From Chelonoidis abingdonii (Eukaryota > Chordata > Testudines > Testudinidae), in NCBI RefSeq assembly GCF_003597395.2, contig NC_133782.1, forward strand, positions 6,781,609-6,845,608: 64,000 bases of DNA, given 5' to 3'. The translations under genes were made by a program, and so were the position numbers. Positions 1 to 11,630 of the stretch are shown here, piece by piece. The notes beneath the pieces are model-generated. The model saw only the letters and a program-made list of their open reading frames with translations, was not told the DNA's origin and made no database searches. Within the stretch, counting starts at the first letter, position 1; every line of letters begins with the position of its first letter.

Positions 1-14
1 TTGTTGTTTTTGGG

Positions 15-60
15 TTATTTTTATTACAGTAGCACCTAAAGAGCTCCATCACGTACAAAC
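15..60 (+). repeat. Family P ancient repeat fragment
   Basis: The segment reads TTTTATTACAGTAGCACCTA followed by a degraded GAGCTCC-like block. The same order occurs at 21701-21803 and 35879-35960, and reversed at 9136-9260, 11535-11630, 56280-56400 and 60289-60362. It is an old, widely dispersed repeat; the window edge probably cuts it. Confidence 0.5.
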
Positions 61-87
61 ACAGCTCAAAACCACAGTTCCTAGCTG

Positions 88-165
88 AGCAGAGTGGTCT
101 GGTGAATTACACATAAACTATTAATCAGGAGACCCCGGTTTCAGTCCCAGTTTGCTGTGGAAGTG
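88..165 (+). repeat. Degraded MIR-like SINE head
   Basis: The segment carries GTGGTCTGG, then CAGGAGACCCCGGTTTCAGT and a following CCCAGTTTGCTGTGG. This is the order of a MIR 5' half: tRNA-like head with a decayed B box, then the 'agctctgccac' block. The later 'tgaccttgggcaag' core is not visible, so only part of the element survives. Identification rests on pattern memory. Confidence 0.4.
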
Positions 166-399
166 GGAAGAGCCCCTTGCCAGGAAGAAGCATGCGCTTT
201 GATAGCTACACAGAGACATTCCCAGTGTTGCCCTGGATTTGAGGGGTGTGTATACCCCAGAATGTGATCAGGCTAATTGCAACCAAATTATGTGCATTCA
301 GCCACCATGAATTAATGAACTAGAACACCACGTAGTCAAGGGTTAATTTGGAGACAGGCTTTTAGAAACAAGGTCAAATCTAGCTGGCAGTTTCTGCTA

Positions 400-2260
400 A
401 TCAGAATGGGAGGAGGGGACAGACAAGTAGAGAACTGAGTCTGGAAAAGCTTAGTGGTTGGGAAACCTTGAGTCTAGACCCTCTGATATTAAAAGTTTAT
501 TGAAAGTTAGAAAAGTGGTGATCTAGTAGGGGTCATTATGACCTATGTGTTTTGTAGAAGTTAGTTATAAAAAAGGAGCTAATAGAGTGTACTTGGGAGC
601 AGTCCTCTGAAGCCATCTTCAGAGACATTTTTCCTGACACCCTTTCTCCACAGTGGGAGAGCAACTGGCCACTGCGAACCTGCAATTTATTACTCAATAC
701 TGTTCTGGATGTTAGGTAAATATCTGGGATGTTCTAAACCTATTGCTTATGTCTGTATGTGCTTAAATTTAATACACTGCAGCGTTAGACAAGAGCACAC
801 TGACTTGCATTACTCCTTGATCAGACAGAATTGCTGAGTTCCTGTTGCCTCTGTACACCATCTGGAGTGAAATAGTTAAATTGCCCTTCCTGGGAGTTCT
901 GAAAACCCCGGATAACACCAGGGTGACAGAAGGAAGATAGAGCAACATTGGTGATGCTGGAAATTGACATAATTGCTATGGCTGAAGTAGCCTTACAAAC
1001 GTTTACCATGGTTCCGCCACTAAAAAGGGCAGGCTGGAGATTCCATTCAGCAGTGGATCTTGTGGCCTCTGCCTCTGAAATATCCATCCCCCCGCCCCAA
1101 CCCACCATCAGTGCAGAGACTCCGCACATAACCTCCTGGAATCCAGACCAACACCACTTCCATTGCCTGGCTGTTCTCTGGGGCTGTTGTCTAGCCCCTA
1201 GGGGTTTTAAATTCGGTCTCAAACATAGAAGTTCCATGGAATTTCTTTTCCCAGCTTCTGAAAGGCATCCAAATCCCTGTCTGAAAAGTGAAATGAAAAA
1301 TTGGATGGTGCGTGTTTCTGTCATGGAACCAGGTGACTTCAGTGCCTGGAAATATATGGTATTCATGCTGTTTGCATGACAGGTCTCTGCATGTTATAAC
1401 CCTGGCAACAATCAGTGCCATGGAAGCGAGCTAGCCTCTCTTTCATTCCTCTCAACAGCTCTTGATCCCTTTCCTGATTAAGAAAAAGAGCTATTTATGG
1501 GAATAAACAAGGTGACCTCTGTATGGCTGGTTCAGAGTAATAGTAGGCTCATACCCCCTCAGAAAAGATAGAAAAACTCTATGTGCATGTGCATGTGTAA
1601 CTTACATTTAAAATGGAAGAAAATTGTTTAAACAAAAGAGGTGCTAAAATAAAACAATTAACTGGAATTCAAAGATTTTTGCATTCCCAATTACTTCACC
1701 TGCACAGTCTGGGTAAAATAGCCAGCATTTCCAGAGGAAGCACTTTTTGTAGCTTTTAAACTCTAAACAAATATTTTCAATCAACTTTTTTTCCCCTCTA
1801 AAAATCAGTGCCCAATGACCTGCAGGCAGGAGACAGCTAAGGATAGTGTTGCTGACTGCAGAGTGAATGTTATGATTCAACTGTCCCTATGCGATATGGA
1901 TGTCACTGAATCTCTAGTCTCTCTAGAGTAACATGCACAAAAAAGTGCTTCATTAAGGATGGGGGGCAGGTAAAAAAGGGTGACCTGTGCCCTTAAAGAA
2001 AAGGGGGTGAGAGTGGAAGGATGATGTAGGAAGAGGAACAAGAAGGGAAGGTGCAGTGTGATAAACTCAGGAGCTGTAGATGCTGAAAAAGGACTGTGGC
2101 AGTAGGAAGTTGCATTGTGCTCAATTAGTGTGACTGGTTGAACAGAATTAAACTATCGTTACACATGAAAGGAACTTGGTTCGGATCAGTTTAATGTGAC
2201 TGGGCATTAGTAAAGTTATATAGTGATTGCCTGAGCCAAAGTTATAAAGAGAAAAGACGT
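400..2260. other. No recognisable gene or repeat
   Basis: Unique-looking sequence. Both strands are open for about 140-180 codons around 821-1379, but the translations overlap each other antisense and look unlike any protein I know. There is no flanking exon structure I would trust, so I read these as chance openings. Confidence 0.5.
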
Positions 2261-2269
2261 GTGTACATT

Positions 2270-2320
2270 GTCTGTCTCTGTCTGTCTGTCTCTCTCTCTC
2301 TCTGTGTCTTTCTATCTTTC
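2270..2320. repeat. CTGT/CT microsatellite
   Basis: Imperfect tandem of TCTG, then (TC)n, then TGTGTCTTTC. Seen directly. Confidence 0.9.
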
Positions 2321-3760
2321 ACAGTTCCAAACCAGTGAAACAATACAATGTGACTGTCCTCTGAACTGTTTCCTGGAAAATGCAGAAGAGGTTCAGTGCT
2401 GCTGGCTCTGTGCCAAATTCTGCAATCTAACATGTTGAAATTCCATTGACCTCAGTGGAATTGCACAGGTGTAACCAAGACCAGATTTTTTCCAGTGCCT
2501 CTGTATAATAATTGTGTCATTTTATGCAATAAGAAAATGAATGAAGCTGTTTACATTTCAATTTTGCCCACCTAGCATTCCTAATTATTCTAGAGCTCTA
2601 TGGGATTCTGCGCTCCAACATCCCGAGATTCTCACCTTGGGATCTAAATTTCCCATAAGCTGCAGTGTTTGTTTCCAGAACAGCAGCGATCCTGTGAAAC
2701 CAACTCTACCGAGGATTGTTTCAATAGGGGCTTTACGTGTGGGAAAATCAAAATTGCTCCAAAAATATGCAAAGTCTGTACAATGAAGGGGACTAAATTC
2801 TGCCCTTCTGTGCCAGTAGCTCCAATTTGATTTCATGAGCGTGGCATGGGAATCCAAGCACAAATTCAAAATGGCAGAATATACCTTCTAGCTGATCACA
2901 AGATACATGCCACACAAAATGATACAAGCTCCTCTTTCCCCACAATTTGTGCTCACTAATGGTTATTGATGCTTGAATAATTCATTGCTATATTTTTGAC
3001 TTCTATTCATCTGATACTCATTTACATTTTTTTCTCATTACCTGACCAGCTCTGCGTACATTTTTGTTTAGGAGACAAATGGGGGAAAACTCCCAGGAAG
3101 AGCCACTCTCTTCTAACACTGAACAAGGAACTTTACTAGAATGCGGAAAACAATAATAGGCCTAAAATGTGTCTCACTGATTCGCTGCGGATCTCCTTCC
3201 TAGAATATTCTCTAGACCATTTCTGCTTGGCATCTATTCAAATTCCTTCCCTTGTTAAGATACTGGTTAATAGAAAACAAAATGTGTGTGTAGTTTAAAG
3301 TCAAAATTTGGCCTGAGATGCATAAGCTAAAGATGATAAACTATTTTAAGGCAAATTTTAAAAGATGCATATATATTCTCTTCTTTTGATTAACAATAAT
3401 TTATTTCCCCTCGATTTTCAAAAGTGGCTGGCTACCTTAACAGAACATGTAAATCCTTCCTGTGCAGAGAGATGTGCAAATCCCTCTTTATCATTATCAT
3501 TATTACCATTATAATTTTATCAGCCATTGCATCCAATTGCACCTAGCACATTGTAAGTGCAATAAGATTATAAAAGCAGCATGGTCTCTGCGCCAAAGAG
3601 CTTGCAACGAGTGTGATTTGGGGTTTTTTTGAGCATCCAAAGGGCCCATTCCAAAGCTTACTGAAGTCGATGGGAGTTTTTTTCCATTAATTGCAGGGCT
3701 TTGGATCAGCGCTTAAGTGTCACACCACTCAGGGTATTTTTATTTCCCTCCTTTTAATGA
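2321..3760. other. No recognisable feature
   Basis: Mixed unique sequence. At 3480-3611 there are weak echoes of family P (ATTATCATTATTACC, then CTCTGCGCCAAAGAGCTTG) too decayed to annotate separately. Confidence 0.4.
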
Positions 3761-3779
3761 TTCTCTCTCTCTCTCTCTT
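3761..3779. repeat. (TC)n microsatellite
   Basis: Uninterrupted TC dinucleotide run of about nine units. Confidence 0.9.
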
Positions 3780-5677
3780 TATTCCCTTCATTTCAAAATG
3801 AAAGCTACTGTGTTTCCATGTAACTCTGTCTCCATGCTGGAAAGGCTTGATCTCCTATGGGTATTTCTTAGGTCCAGAGAAATGTCCAGATGTCTCTGCA
3901 AGCTCATAACTGCCTTGCATGACCTGCAGGGTGTTAGTTACTTACATAATTTATATTAGTTATTTTATTCCTTGGGATTGATATACAGAAGCACCTCCCA
4001 TAAGCTCTCTAACCCCACACAGCAGGCTGCCTGTTCCAACTGGCCACAGATATATCACCTTACTTGGGTTGGGGCATTTTTATATCTTTAAAAGTTAATC
4101 CAGCTCTGAGCTGGATTAAGGATGGAACATCCCCTTAACCAAAGGCACATAAGGTCAGGGCAAACAGCCATGTGGATGTTCCAGGCTAAGAACCGGAGAC
4201 ATCAAATTTTGCCCTAGATAAGGTCTGGTACAGTTTTGTTTTGAGGGTATTTTAAATCTTGAATGTAGGTGTTCCCAGGAGAGGGAAGGCGGATGAGAAT
4301 TATACTAGGCCCAACTAGAAAAAGCTGCCTGGGAACTAGATGGAGACAGACAGGCTATCAGGGAAGCAGAGACTATCTGGAAAGGAGCAGGAATGGCATA
4401 GTCTTTCAGTGGGAGGAGTTGGAGGGGAGGTGAATTCATTGCAAAGAATTAATAGACAGGCAAACTGAAACAAGATGCTAGTGACAGCGCGATGCACTCA
4501 AGCTGTGTTCTTCTGGTTCGTGTTGTCACCACAGTACTTTGATGCATTTCCCTTATATCTCACAGCTGTCTGTCACTTATTCCACAGTGTTATATAATAC
4601 ACTGGTAAGATCATTGACTGTACACCCTCTGAGCAACAAAATGCTTTTCACCGTTACCCCTTGAATAAATAAAACGCAACGATCTGCTGATTCCACCTTC
4701 TATTGCTTTTGATTAGGATCTATTTAAAGGAGGAGTTCTTGGCGTGATCTCTCACTTAGCACAGTGTCAGTCAGGAGGAATCTGACTGGATTCAATAGAG
4801 TTACGGGGAGGCAAAACCAGCATAAAAGCAGAATTGGGCCCTTTGCCTTTAATTGTCAACCCTGCAGCCATAGTGTGCTGGAAAGATGAGTGTTCTTGTA
4901 AGAGGACTGTCCTTGTACCCGGGACTCCTATTTTGGTTTGATCCAGAACATCTGTCCACTTCATTTAACCTACAAAGGCCCAATCCTCCAGTGCTAAAGT
5001 CAGTGGGGAATTTTAGGTGGATAAAGTCTGCAGTCTGGGGCTCCTCCTTTTCTATCAGGTCATTTTTCTGTTGCATTTTACCTCTTAATGCACTAGAAAT
5101 ACCTGCTCTTAGCAGATTTCTTTGTCCTCGATATTTTCATTCCTTAACTGTTGTATGGTTTGTTTTTATCTAATAGGTTTTGGTTTGCTGCCTTGATCGG
5201 TGGGGTAAAGGGGAATTAGGCACCTGGGCCCAGATCCTCTGAAAACAATGGAAGATAGGAGCATAAATATCATTTAGGCTCTGGGACCTAGCCCCTTTGT
5301 TTGTCCTGTGCAGATCCTGGGTCCAGATCAAAGCATAGCCGTTATTCTCAGAACACTTCCCACTGTCAGCAAGTGGGCGGGGAGGGAATGGGAATTGGCA
5401 AGGAATCATAGGAACTTTGGTTCTGCCTCCTCCTCCATTCTCTGATCAGACTATATGGCCAATCCTGGATGGGAAAGATAAGCTTCCTCCTTTCGAGTGC
5501 TACCATAACTTACGGACGCTGGAAGAAGGGACCCGGCGAGGAACTGTGATTTTTCTAGGAATCTCAATTCCTTTCTGCTGCTCCAAGCTGCTCCTGGAGT
5601 GGAACAGAAATTACACACTGACACTTAGTGAGGTTTGAGGCTAAACGGCTCAGTCGATCCCCATGGCGATAGGAGCT
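3780..5677. other. No recognisable gene; contains a 25-bp palindrome
   Basis: Unique-looking sequence apart from the palindrome at 4095-4119. An AATAAA-type hexamer near 4663 (GAATAAATAAAACG) has no convincing transcript upstream. Confidence 0.4.
4095..4119. promoter_or_regulatory. Perfect palindrome with inverted TAATCC sites
   Basis: The left arm TTAATCCAGCTC and right arm GAGCTGGATTAA are exact reverse complements around a single T. Each arm carries TAATCC, the core bound by OTX/PITX/GSC-type (lysine-50) homeodomains, in inverted orientation. The symmetry is seen directly; a binding role is inference. Confidence 0.35.
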
Positions 5678-5962
5678 TAAGGGTACATCTACCTGGAGGT
5701 GTGATTGGAGCTTGGGTGGGCATACCATGCTAGCTTTAATTTGGCTAATGTGGCTCAGAATTGCATTGCAGATCATGGCAGCATGGGCTAGCAATGTGGG
5801 CATGTTTCCAAGGTCCCGGATGGGTTGGTTCAGGCTGCACTGAAGCCCGTACCACTGTGTCTTCATGGCTATTTTTCACTGTGCTATCTAGATTAAAGCT
5901 TGTATGGGCATGCCTACCTGAGCTGCAACCACACCTTCAATTGCAGTGTAGACATACCCTTA
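5678..5962. mobile_element. Non-autonomous DNA element, copy 1
   Basis: The ends are inverted repeats: TAAGGGTACATCTAC at the left and the reverse complement of TAAGGGTATGTCTAC at the right, followed on both sides by related GGTGTGATT/GGTGTGGTT blocks. The interior ACCATGCTAGCT matches ATCCATGCTAGCT in the element at 30330-30624, so the two are one family. It encodes no transposase. TIRs beginning TAAGG fit the hAT pattern, but I could not find a convincing 8-bp target-site duplication. Confidence 0.7.
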
Positions 5963-5974
5963 GAAATGTGGATG

Positions 5975-6197
5975 GAATAATAATCCCACCTAGTTCTTTT
6001 CATCTGTACATTTCAAAGCACTTTACAAAGGAGGTCAGTATCATTATGCCCAATTTCCAGATGGGTGAAGGCAAACACAGGGAGATAAAGTGACTTGCTG
6101 AAGATCACCCAAGCAGGCCAGTGGCAGAAAGTGGAATAGAATCCAGGTCTCCCATGTCCCAGTCCAGTGCTCTGTCCTGTAGGCCTCACTGCCTCCT
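5975..6197 (-). repeat. MIR-type SINE, antisense
   Basis: In order on the plus strand: AAAGCACTTTACAAAGGAGG (3' domain), CCAATTTCCAGATGGG, GTGACTTGCTGAAGATCACC (reverse of the MIR core), AATCCAGGTCTCCC and TCCAGTGCTCT. This is a nearly complete amniote MIR read backwards. Confidence 0.8.
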
Positions 6198-6484
6198 GTA
6201 AGTTCTGAACCAGACAGATTGATGTAAATCAGAACTTGGCTGGACTTAGTCTGGGAAGAAAATGACTTTGGTTGTCCATTTTCTCCACCGTTGCTAATTT
6301 CATTCATTCACTTTGATGGTTGAGTCTCCCCAGCAGAGTTCTCTAGCCATTCTGTATTTTAATAAGGCCATAAAAGGCAAAGAATACAACAGAGATCACA
6401 GGATCACCAAGGATGCACTTTAAAGTTTCTTAAGTTTTCTAGTTTGGGAGATGTATATCTCTTTTTAACGCTTCCTGAATCATA

Positions 6485-6720
6485 GGGTATGTCTACACTG
6501 CAATAAAACCCCCACAGCTGGGCCATGTCAGCTGACTGAGGTTTTTGTGGCTCTAAAATTGCAGTATAGATGTTTCAGCTCAGGGACCCCAGAGCTCAAG
6601 CTCCAGCCTGAGCCAGAACATCTACACTGCAGTTTTATCACCTCACAGCCTGAGCCCCAGGAGCCCAAGTGAACTGACATGAGCCAGCTGTGGGGGTTTT
6701 ATTGCAGTGTAGACATACCC
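6485..6720. mobile_element. Palindromic DNA element with perfect 37-bp TIRs
   Basis: The first 37 bases, beginning GGGTATGTCTACACTGCAAT, are an exact reverse complement of the last 37, ending in TGTAGACATACCC. Similarity continues beyond with mismatches (both arms keep CATGTCAG). A second, smaller inverted repeat lies inside: about 6559-6584 against 6606-6632, sharing GCAGT.TAGATGTT. It is non-coding and the arms are remarkably unmutated relative to neighbouring repeats. A target duplication is uncertain (flanks TGAATCAT/ATAATCTT match at 5 of 8). Confidence 0.8.
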
Positions 6721-8556
6721 ATAATCTTCAGTGGTTTGTTGAATGATCTAATCCTACCTTCAAACCCTATCAATCGCTGGGAGATTTTATTTTTGGTGCG
6801 ATACTGACCCTTTTCTGGAGCAGGAGCTGTTTCGAAATGTTTAGACGTTGATTTTAACAAATGATATTACAAATTGTCATAACATTTTGGATTTGGGTCT
6901 AGATATCTGTGAATGCTTGGGAGTGTCTGCTGGATGGAAGTTGGGGGAGAGGATGGGTTAGTATGAGCTCGTGAAAGAGAGAAACAACACCCTTCAAAAA
7001 GAGAACGAGTGAGTGTGTGTGTGTGAGAGAGAGAGAGACGGACAGTCAATATTCTTATTTAAATAAATATAAATGATTAAAAAATAGAATACTAAAATGA
7101 TTGTGCTAGACAGTTGGTCACCAGCAAAGCTCATGGCAAGATCTAACCAGGCCAAATGTTCCTTGAGCACCTTATAAACCATGTTAAAAGATGCATTGAT
7201 CGTAACTTCTTAACAGATGAGGCTATAAAAAGTAGTTAGAGAGCATCTCCATGTAGTGTGGTGGATACACTCTTAAACTAATGAACGTGCCTGTTTGAGT
7301 CTGATTAAACTGAAAGGAACTGACAGAGAAAGTTGTTTATATCATGCTCGTCACTGGGAGATCTGGTGCTACAATCTACTCCGTGTTAAAATCACTCACC
7401 TGCTTTCCTTATGTATCGAGAAAGGACAGCAGTGAAGATCGTTTTCTCCTGTTAAAAGTTCACTGTATTAAGTCATATGTTTAAAATGTGATTTTTAAGG
7501 CATTAGAAAGAATGCAATATAGATACTGTTCTTCAGCCAGGCCAAATGCTTCCTTGGTAGGTTAACAAACCTTGTCAAATAGTACTATTTTAATGTGGAG
7601 TGGTCCTTTTTAGATTGAGTTAGATTTCATACATATTATGGCCATGACTTCATTTAGAGTTAAGTTCGAGTCACGCATTTGAAACAGTTACATGTGCACA
7701 TTCAAATACATACAAATGTACACATACATGAGTGTGTAAGAGAGAATGTGCAAGCACACACAAGAGGGGATTAACAGCAAACCTATTCATATAGGAAGAT
7801 GGAATGGCACATTGTGGCTAATACTGGGAATGAGAGTGATCCACAAGGATGTTGTTTTAACAGTACAAAATACACTTAAGCAGAGTTATTTTTACAGTGG
7901 CATGCTATAGTCAATGACACCCTCTCCCCCCAAATCTAATAACATTTAAGTGACCCTTCCATATTAAAATAGCATTACCATACTCCAGGGTGTGTTTTAG
8001 TGGACTATAAATACATTTCTCAGGTGGCGAAAGGCAGTCGGCCTTCACCCCAGGCCTCCCAGCACACCCGAGGCCCCTGCTAATGGCCCTGTAAATCATT
8101 GCCCTGTCATGGTTTTAATCCTGTATTGAACAGCAGGGTTATCTGTGATGTAAAACCTACCAGCACATATCTGTGCCTAAGCTCTGATGCTGGTACTGCT
8201 ATTTTGTATGAAAAATGCCACTGTCTTTCTACTAGCAGAGGAACATAGGCTGCGTTCTTGTCACTGCCTCATCAACTTGTGTACTTGCCACACGCCAACT
8301 TTTCTCTGCCTTTGGGCTCCTGTTTGTTTGAACACTTTCATTCCTCTCTTTTGCCACATGTGCAGCCTTTTAATAAACATGGATCTGGGAAAATTTAGAC
8401 AGCTTCTTGTTCTATCTCAGTTTTGGTTCTCATTTCCTTCATTTCGAGGTTAGACTTCTGGTATGCTGAGGTGGTGGACTATCATGCTGACCAATCTTGT
8501 CTCATTGCTTCCTTGCACTTCTCCGTCTGTCTGTATCCAACTGTTGTCTTATGCTT
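6721..8556. other. No gene seen; short GT/GA microsatellite at 7010-7038
   Basis: Unique-looking sequence. The only clear feature is a (GT)n(GA)n tract at about 7010-7038. No other repeat family is recognisable. Confidence 0.5.
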
Positions 8557-9132
8557 AGAGCTGGTCTGTACTAGAAAATTAGATCAGAGTTTCTCAAACA
8601 GGGGTCACCGCTTGTGTAGGGAAAGTCCCTGGTGGGCTGGGCCGGTGTGTTTACCTGCCCCATTCGCAGGTCTGACCAATCGCAGCTCCCACTGGCCGCG
8701 GTTCACTGCACCGGGCCAATGGGAGCTGCTGGAAGCGGCGGCCAGTAAGTCCGTCAGTCCACGCTGCTTCCAGCAGCTCCCATTGTCCCGGAGCAGCGAT
8801 CCGTGGCCAGTGGGAGCTGCGATTGGCCAGACCTGCGGACGGGGCAGGTAAACACACCAGCCTAGCCCACCAGGGGCTTTCCCTACACAAGTGGCGACCC
8901 CTGTTTGAGAAACCCTGAGTTAAGGTAACTTAACTCCCTGTGTAGACAGCACTCAGTCGATGAAAGAATTTTTCTGTCAACCTAGCTATTGCGTGTTGGG
9001 GAGATGGGCTACTTGCGACGACAGGAGAACCCTTCCCATCAGCACAGGTAATGTCTACACTGAAGCGCTACAGAAGCGCAGATGCAGTACTGCAGTTGTA
9101 CCACTGTAGCATTTCAAGTATAGACGAGCTCT
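8557..9132 (+). mobile_element. Non-autonomous DNA element disrupted by a second element
   Basis: The terminal repeats are AGAGCTGGTCTGTACT at the left and the reverse complement of AGAGCTCGTCTATACT at the right. The interior after the insertion (GTGTAGACAGC, GTCGATGAAAG, GAGATGGGCTACTTGCGACG, GTCTACACTGAAGCGC, GCAGATGCAGTACTGCAG) corresponds in reverse order to the element at 39885-40825. Removing the 333-bp insert at 8585-8917 and one flank leaves an element of about 235 bp. Confidence 0.75.
8585..8917. mobile_element. GC-rich near-perfect palindromic hAT-type insert
   Basis: The left end CAGAGTTTCTCAAACAGGGG pairs with the right end CCCCTGTTTGAGAAACCCTG. Inner arms such as AATCGCAGCTCCCACTGGCC and GGCCAGTGGGAGCTGCGATT also pair, so nearly the whole element folds on itself. 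Flanks AATTAGAT and AGTTAAGG are only 4 of 8 identical. Both lie where the outer element is expected to read like ACTTAGGT (compare 40794-40807 reversed), so they may be a decayed target duplication. No open frame is meaningful here. Confidence 0.8.
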
Positions 9133-9135
9133 GAC

Positions 9136-9260
9136 ACTGTAAGCTCTTTGGGGCAGGGACCATTTTTGTTTTGTGTTTGTAAAGAGCTTAGCATGATTGG
9201 GACCTGGTCCATGGAGAGGGCTCCTATGCACTATTGTAATGCAAATAATAGTAATTAATA
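9136..9260 (-). repeat. Family P ancient repeat, antisense
   Basis: Contains TAAGCTCTTTGGGGCAGGGA, GTAAAGAGCTTAGCATGATT and CCTGGTCCATGGAGAGGGCT, the reverse-orientation order of this family, ending in an AT-rich tail (AATAATAGTAATTAATAA). Confidence 0.65.
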
Positions 9261-9837
9261 AAGCACTCAAATTATTTAATTAAATACATGCACCAAGTTT
9301 CTTTGCTGTAGTTTTCAACTCTCCAACATACAGAATCAGCAATACAACTTTTGTAATAAAATGGGACCTATAAAAAGGTAAGACATTTGTTTCTTTTTTC
9401 TAAATAAACAATGATCCTTCCTATAAATGATTTGCTTCTCGGCACATCGGGACATTGTATGACTCTAGTTGAAAAATAACAAAAACTTCACTTGAAATGT
9501 ATCTCAGCCTGCCTCTCAAAGAATGACTTGATTTCATAAATAATATCTGAAACAAGTCATGGGCATCACAGTTTTTCTTTAAACGTGAATTCACTGAAAA
9601 GGCGACAGGAGTTTTGTTTCAGGCAAGAGTATACGTTACTGGCAAGCAGAAAAGTGCACCTGGATCCAGATGTTGCTAACAATTCCAGAGGGGTGTTTCA
9701 GAACTGAAAGCCAGCTCTGAAGTTGGGAAATGTGCCCTATGTCAATACTGGAGTGAATGAGATCAGAGTAGAGCCCAGAATCCCAATGGAGGAGTGGCAG
9801 GAGCCAGAAATAATAGTTTCATTAGGCCACTTGAGAA

Positions 9838-9961
9838 TATGGTGACCAGATAGCAAGTGTAAAAAATCGGGACAAGGGATGGGGGGTAATAGGATCCTAT
9901 ATAAGAAAAAGCCCCCAAAATTGGGTCTATCCCTATAAAATCAGGACATTTGGTCACCCTA
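9838..9961 (-). mobile_element. Small hAT MITE, copy 1 of 3 (124 bp)
   Basis: The ends are TATGGTGACC and GGTCACCCTA. The interior is the reverse complement of the copies at 52325 and 56858 (shared AAAATCGGGACA, TATAAGAAAAAGCCCC). It is flanked by CTTGAGAA (9830-9837) and TTTGAGAA (9962-9969), an 8-bp target duplication matching at 7 of 8. An 8-bp duplication plus YARRG-type ends is the hAT signature. Confidence 0.9.
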
Positions 9962-9969
9962 TTTGAGAA

Positions 9970-11534
9970 TGATTCTGCTGTCCCACTGTCACAGGGAATG
10001 CATTTTACGCCTCCCACCATTGGAACACGATGCCACTAGAGCTTAAGATAATTCAGAATAGGACCAATACAGAGCAGTTTCTGCCTGAACCTCTGTGTGT
10101 GTGGGTGCATGCTTGCATGGTATGGTTGGGGGAAGTTGTCTTTATAAAGAATGGGGTGACTAAGCTGAGCCATTTTTTATAGTGATCTTCTGGATCGTCA
10201 AGATGTCCTTGTTTATTTTCTTTGATTCTGCTTTGATTTAAAATTCTAGGCTCATTAAATGCCATAAAAAGAAACATTTCCATAATTTACAAGACCTTTA
10301 TATGAACATTTTAATAAAAGAATACACCTTTTAAATCAAATCACAAAAGCATATGTCATCTTAGAAGGAGAAACTTATATTCCCAAACACAATAAACATT
10401 GTTCTATTACTATGTTAATTTGGAAAGCAGGTCATGGGAAATTAAATTGCTTAAAATAGGTCGCCAATTATAACTCTGCATTCTATTAAAATAAGTGCAT
10501 CTCTGAAATCTTTATTAGTTTATTTTAATTAAAGGCACAAAAATATTCAGCGTTAAATTATTGCCATTTGTATGTTTTACATTGATACGGGCACACATTC
10601 CTTTTATTATGCAGTGTAAAATGCTGCAGATCATATTCCTTATGATGCATGTACTGTCCTTAGTTATTTTACCTGTAATGTGAGTCTATGATAAATTATG
10701 TTTCATTTTAAACAAAAAAGGAGAACCTAAATAATGATGCAATTTTAAATTGTTCATTTATAACAGGAAGCACAGAAGAAATCTTGTGTCTATTTGAAAA
10801 AATACCATTGACCTCACCTAAATGGATATAATTTACAAAAGGCCTGGATTTAATTTTTATCAGCTATCTGGATACAATACTATATTTCACATTATCACTG
10901 GGATAAATACAGATGAAGGGCCATATGCCTCTCAGAGTTCTCATATAACATTCATTAATACTAATGGTAATTATTGCACATGTGTTTACTGAGCAGTGAC
11001 TATTAGCCGCTGGAATCTGCTTTAAAGATCATTGTTAAGGTTCATGTTAGTATATGCAAAAGTTGTGTGAAGCTTTCCTCTGAAATGCTGACAATCAGTG
11101 GGTCAGGAATATTCGTGATCTTCTGGTAAGATATTCAAAGCTGCCTAGAAGATTGAATTGCCCAACTCCCACTGAAATTAGTGTGTTGTGTATCCAAATC
11201 CTTTAGCTTTGGCTGCTTTGAAAACTAACCACGTTGATTGTGTTTGTGTGCACATATATACACGCAGCTACTTTATGCTGCACTAGTCAGGTAAAGGGGT
11301 ATTAAAGTGGGTGAAAATATAATTTACAATTTACTCCGACTTGAAGGTTCCTTTGCATTGCAAAAGAGGTCTAAGATGACCTTAGTGAAAATGAGAATGA
11401 GACCTGTATAATGCAACTTAAATGAACCACCACGAAATGCAAATGCCTAAACTGAGTAATGGTGTGATTCTACTGCTCTCTTCCCATCTGCTCCCTACAA
11501 TTTGTCATCTCCCACACACGGTGTCAAGTATAAA
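9970..11534. other. AT-rich repeat-poor stretch, no gene seen
   Basis: Low-GC sequence without the repeat families found elsewhere. The texture (TTATTATGCAG, GATGCATGTACTG, long AT-rich words) resembles conserved noncoding DNA, but conservation cannot be seen from one sequence. Confidence 0.35.
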
Positions 11535-11630
11535 ATTTAGAGTAAGCCCTTTGAGGCACAGGACCATATCTTTCTTTTGTGAAGCATCCAATACACCTTT
11601 AGGTGCTATAAAGCAATTACTACTACAAAA
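11535..11630 (-). repeat. Family P ancient repeat, antisense
   Basis: Contains GTAAGCCCTTTGAGGCACAG, then GACCATATCTTTCTTTTGTG and CACCTTTAGGTGCTATAAAG followed by AATTACTACTAC. This is the same order as at 9136-9260. Confidence 0.55.

Noticed and set aside
821..1379. Overlapping antisense open frames of 143-181 codons
   Set aside because: Both strands are open over the same bases, translations are unlike known proteins, and no exon signals bracket them.
5564..6093. Open frames of 100-110 codons
   Set aside because: They fall within the DNA element at 5678-5962 and the MIR at 5975-6197.
8423..8890. 142- and 79-codon open frames on opposite strands with near-identical peptides
   Set aside because: They are the two arms of the palindromic hAT insert read in opposite directions.
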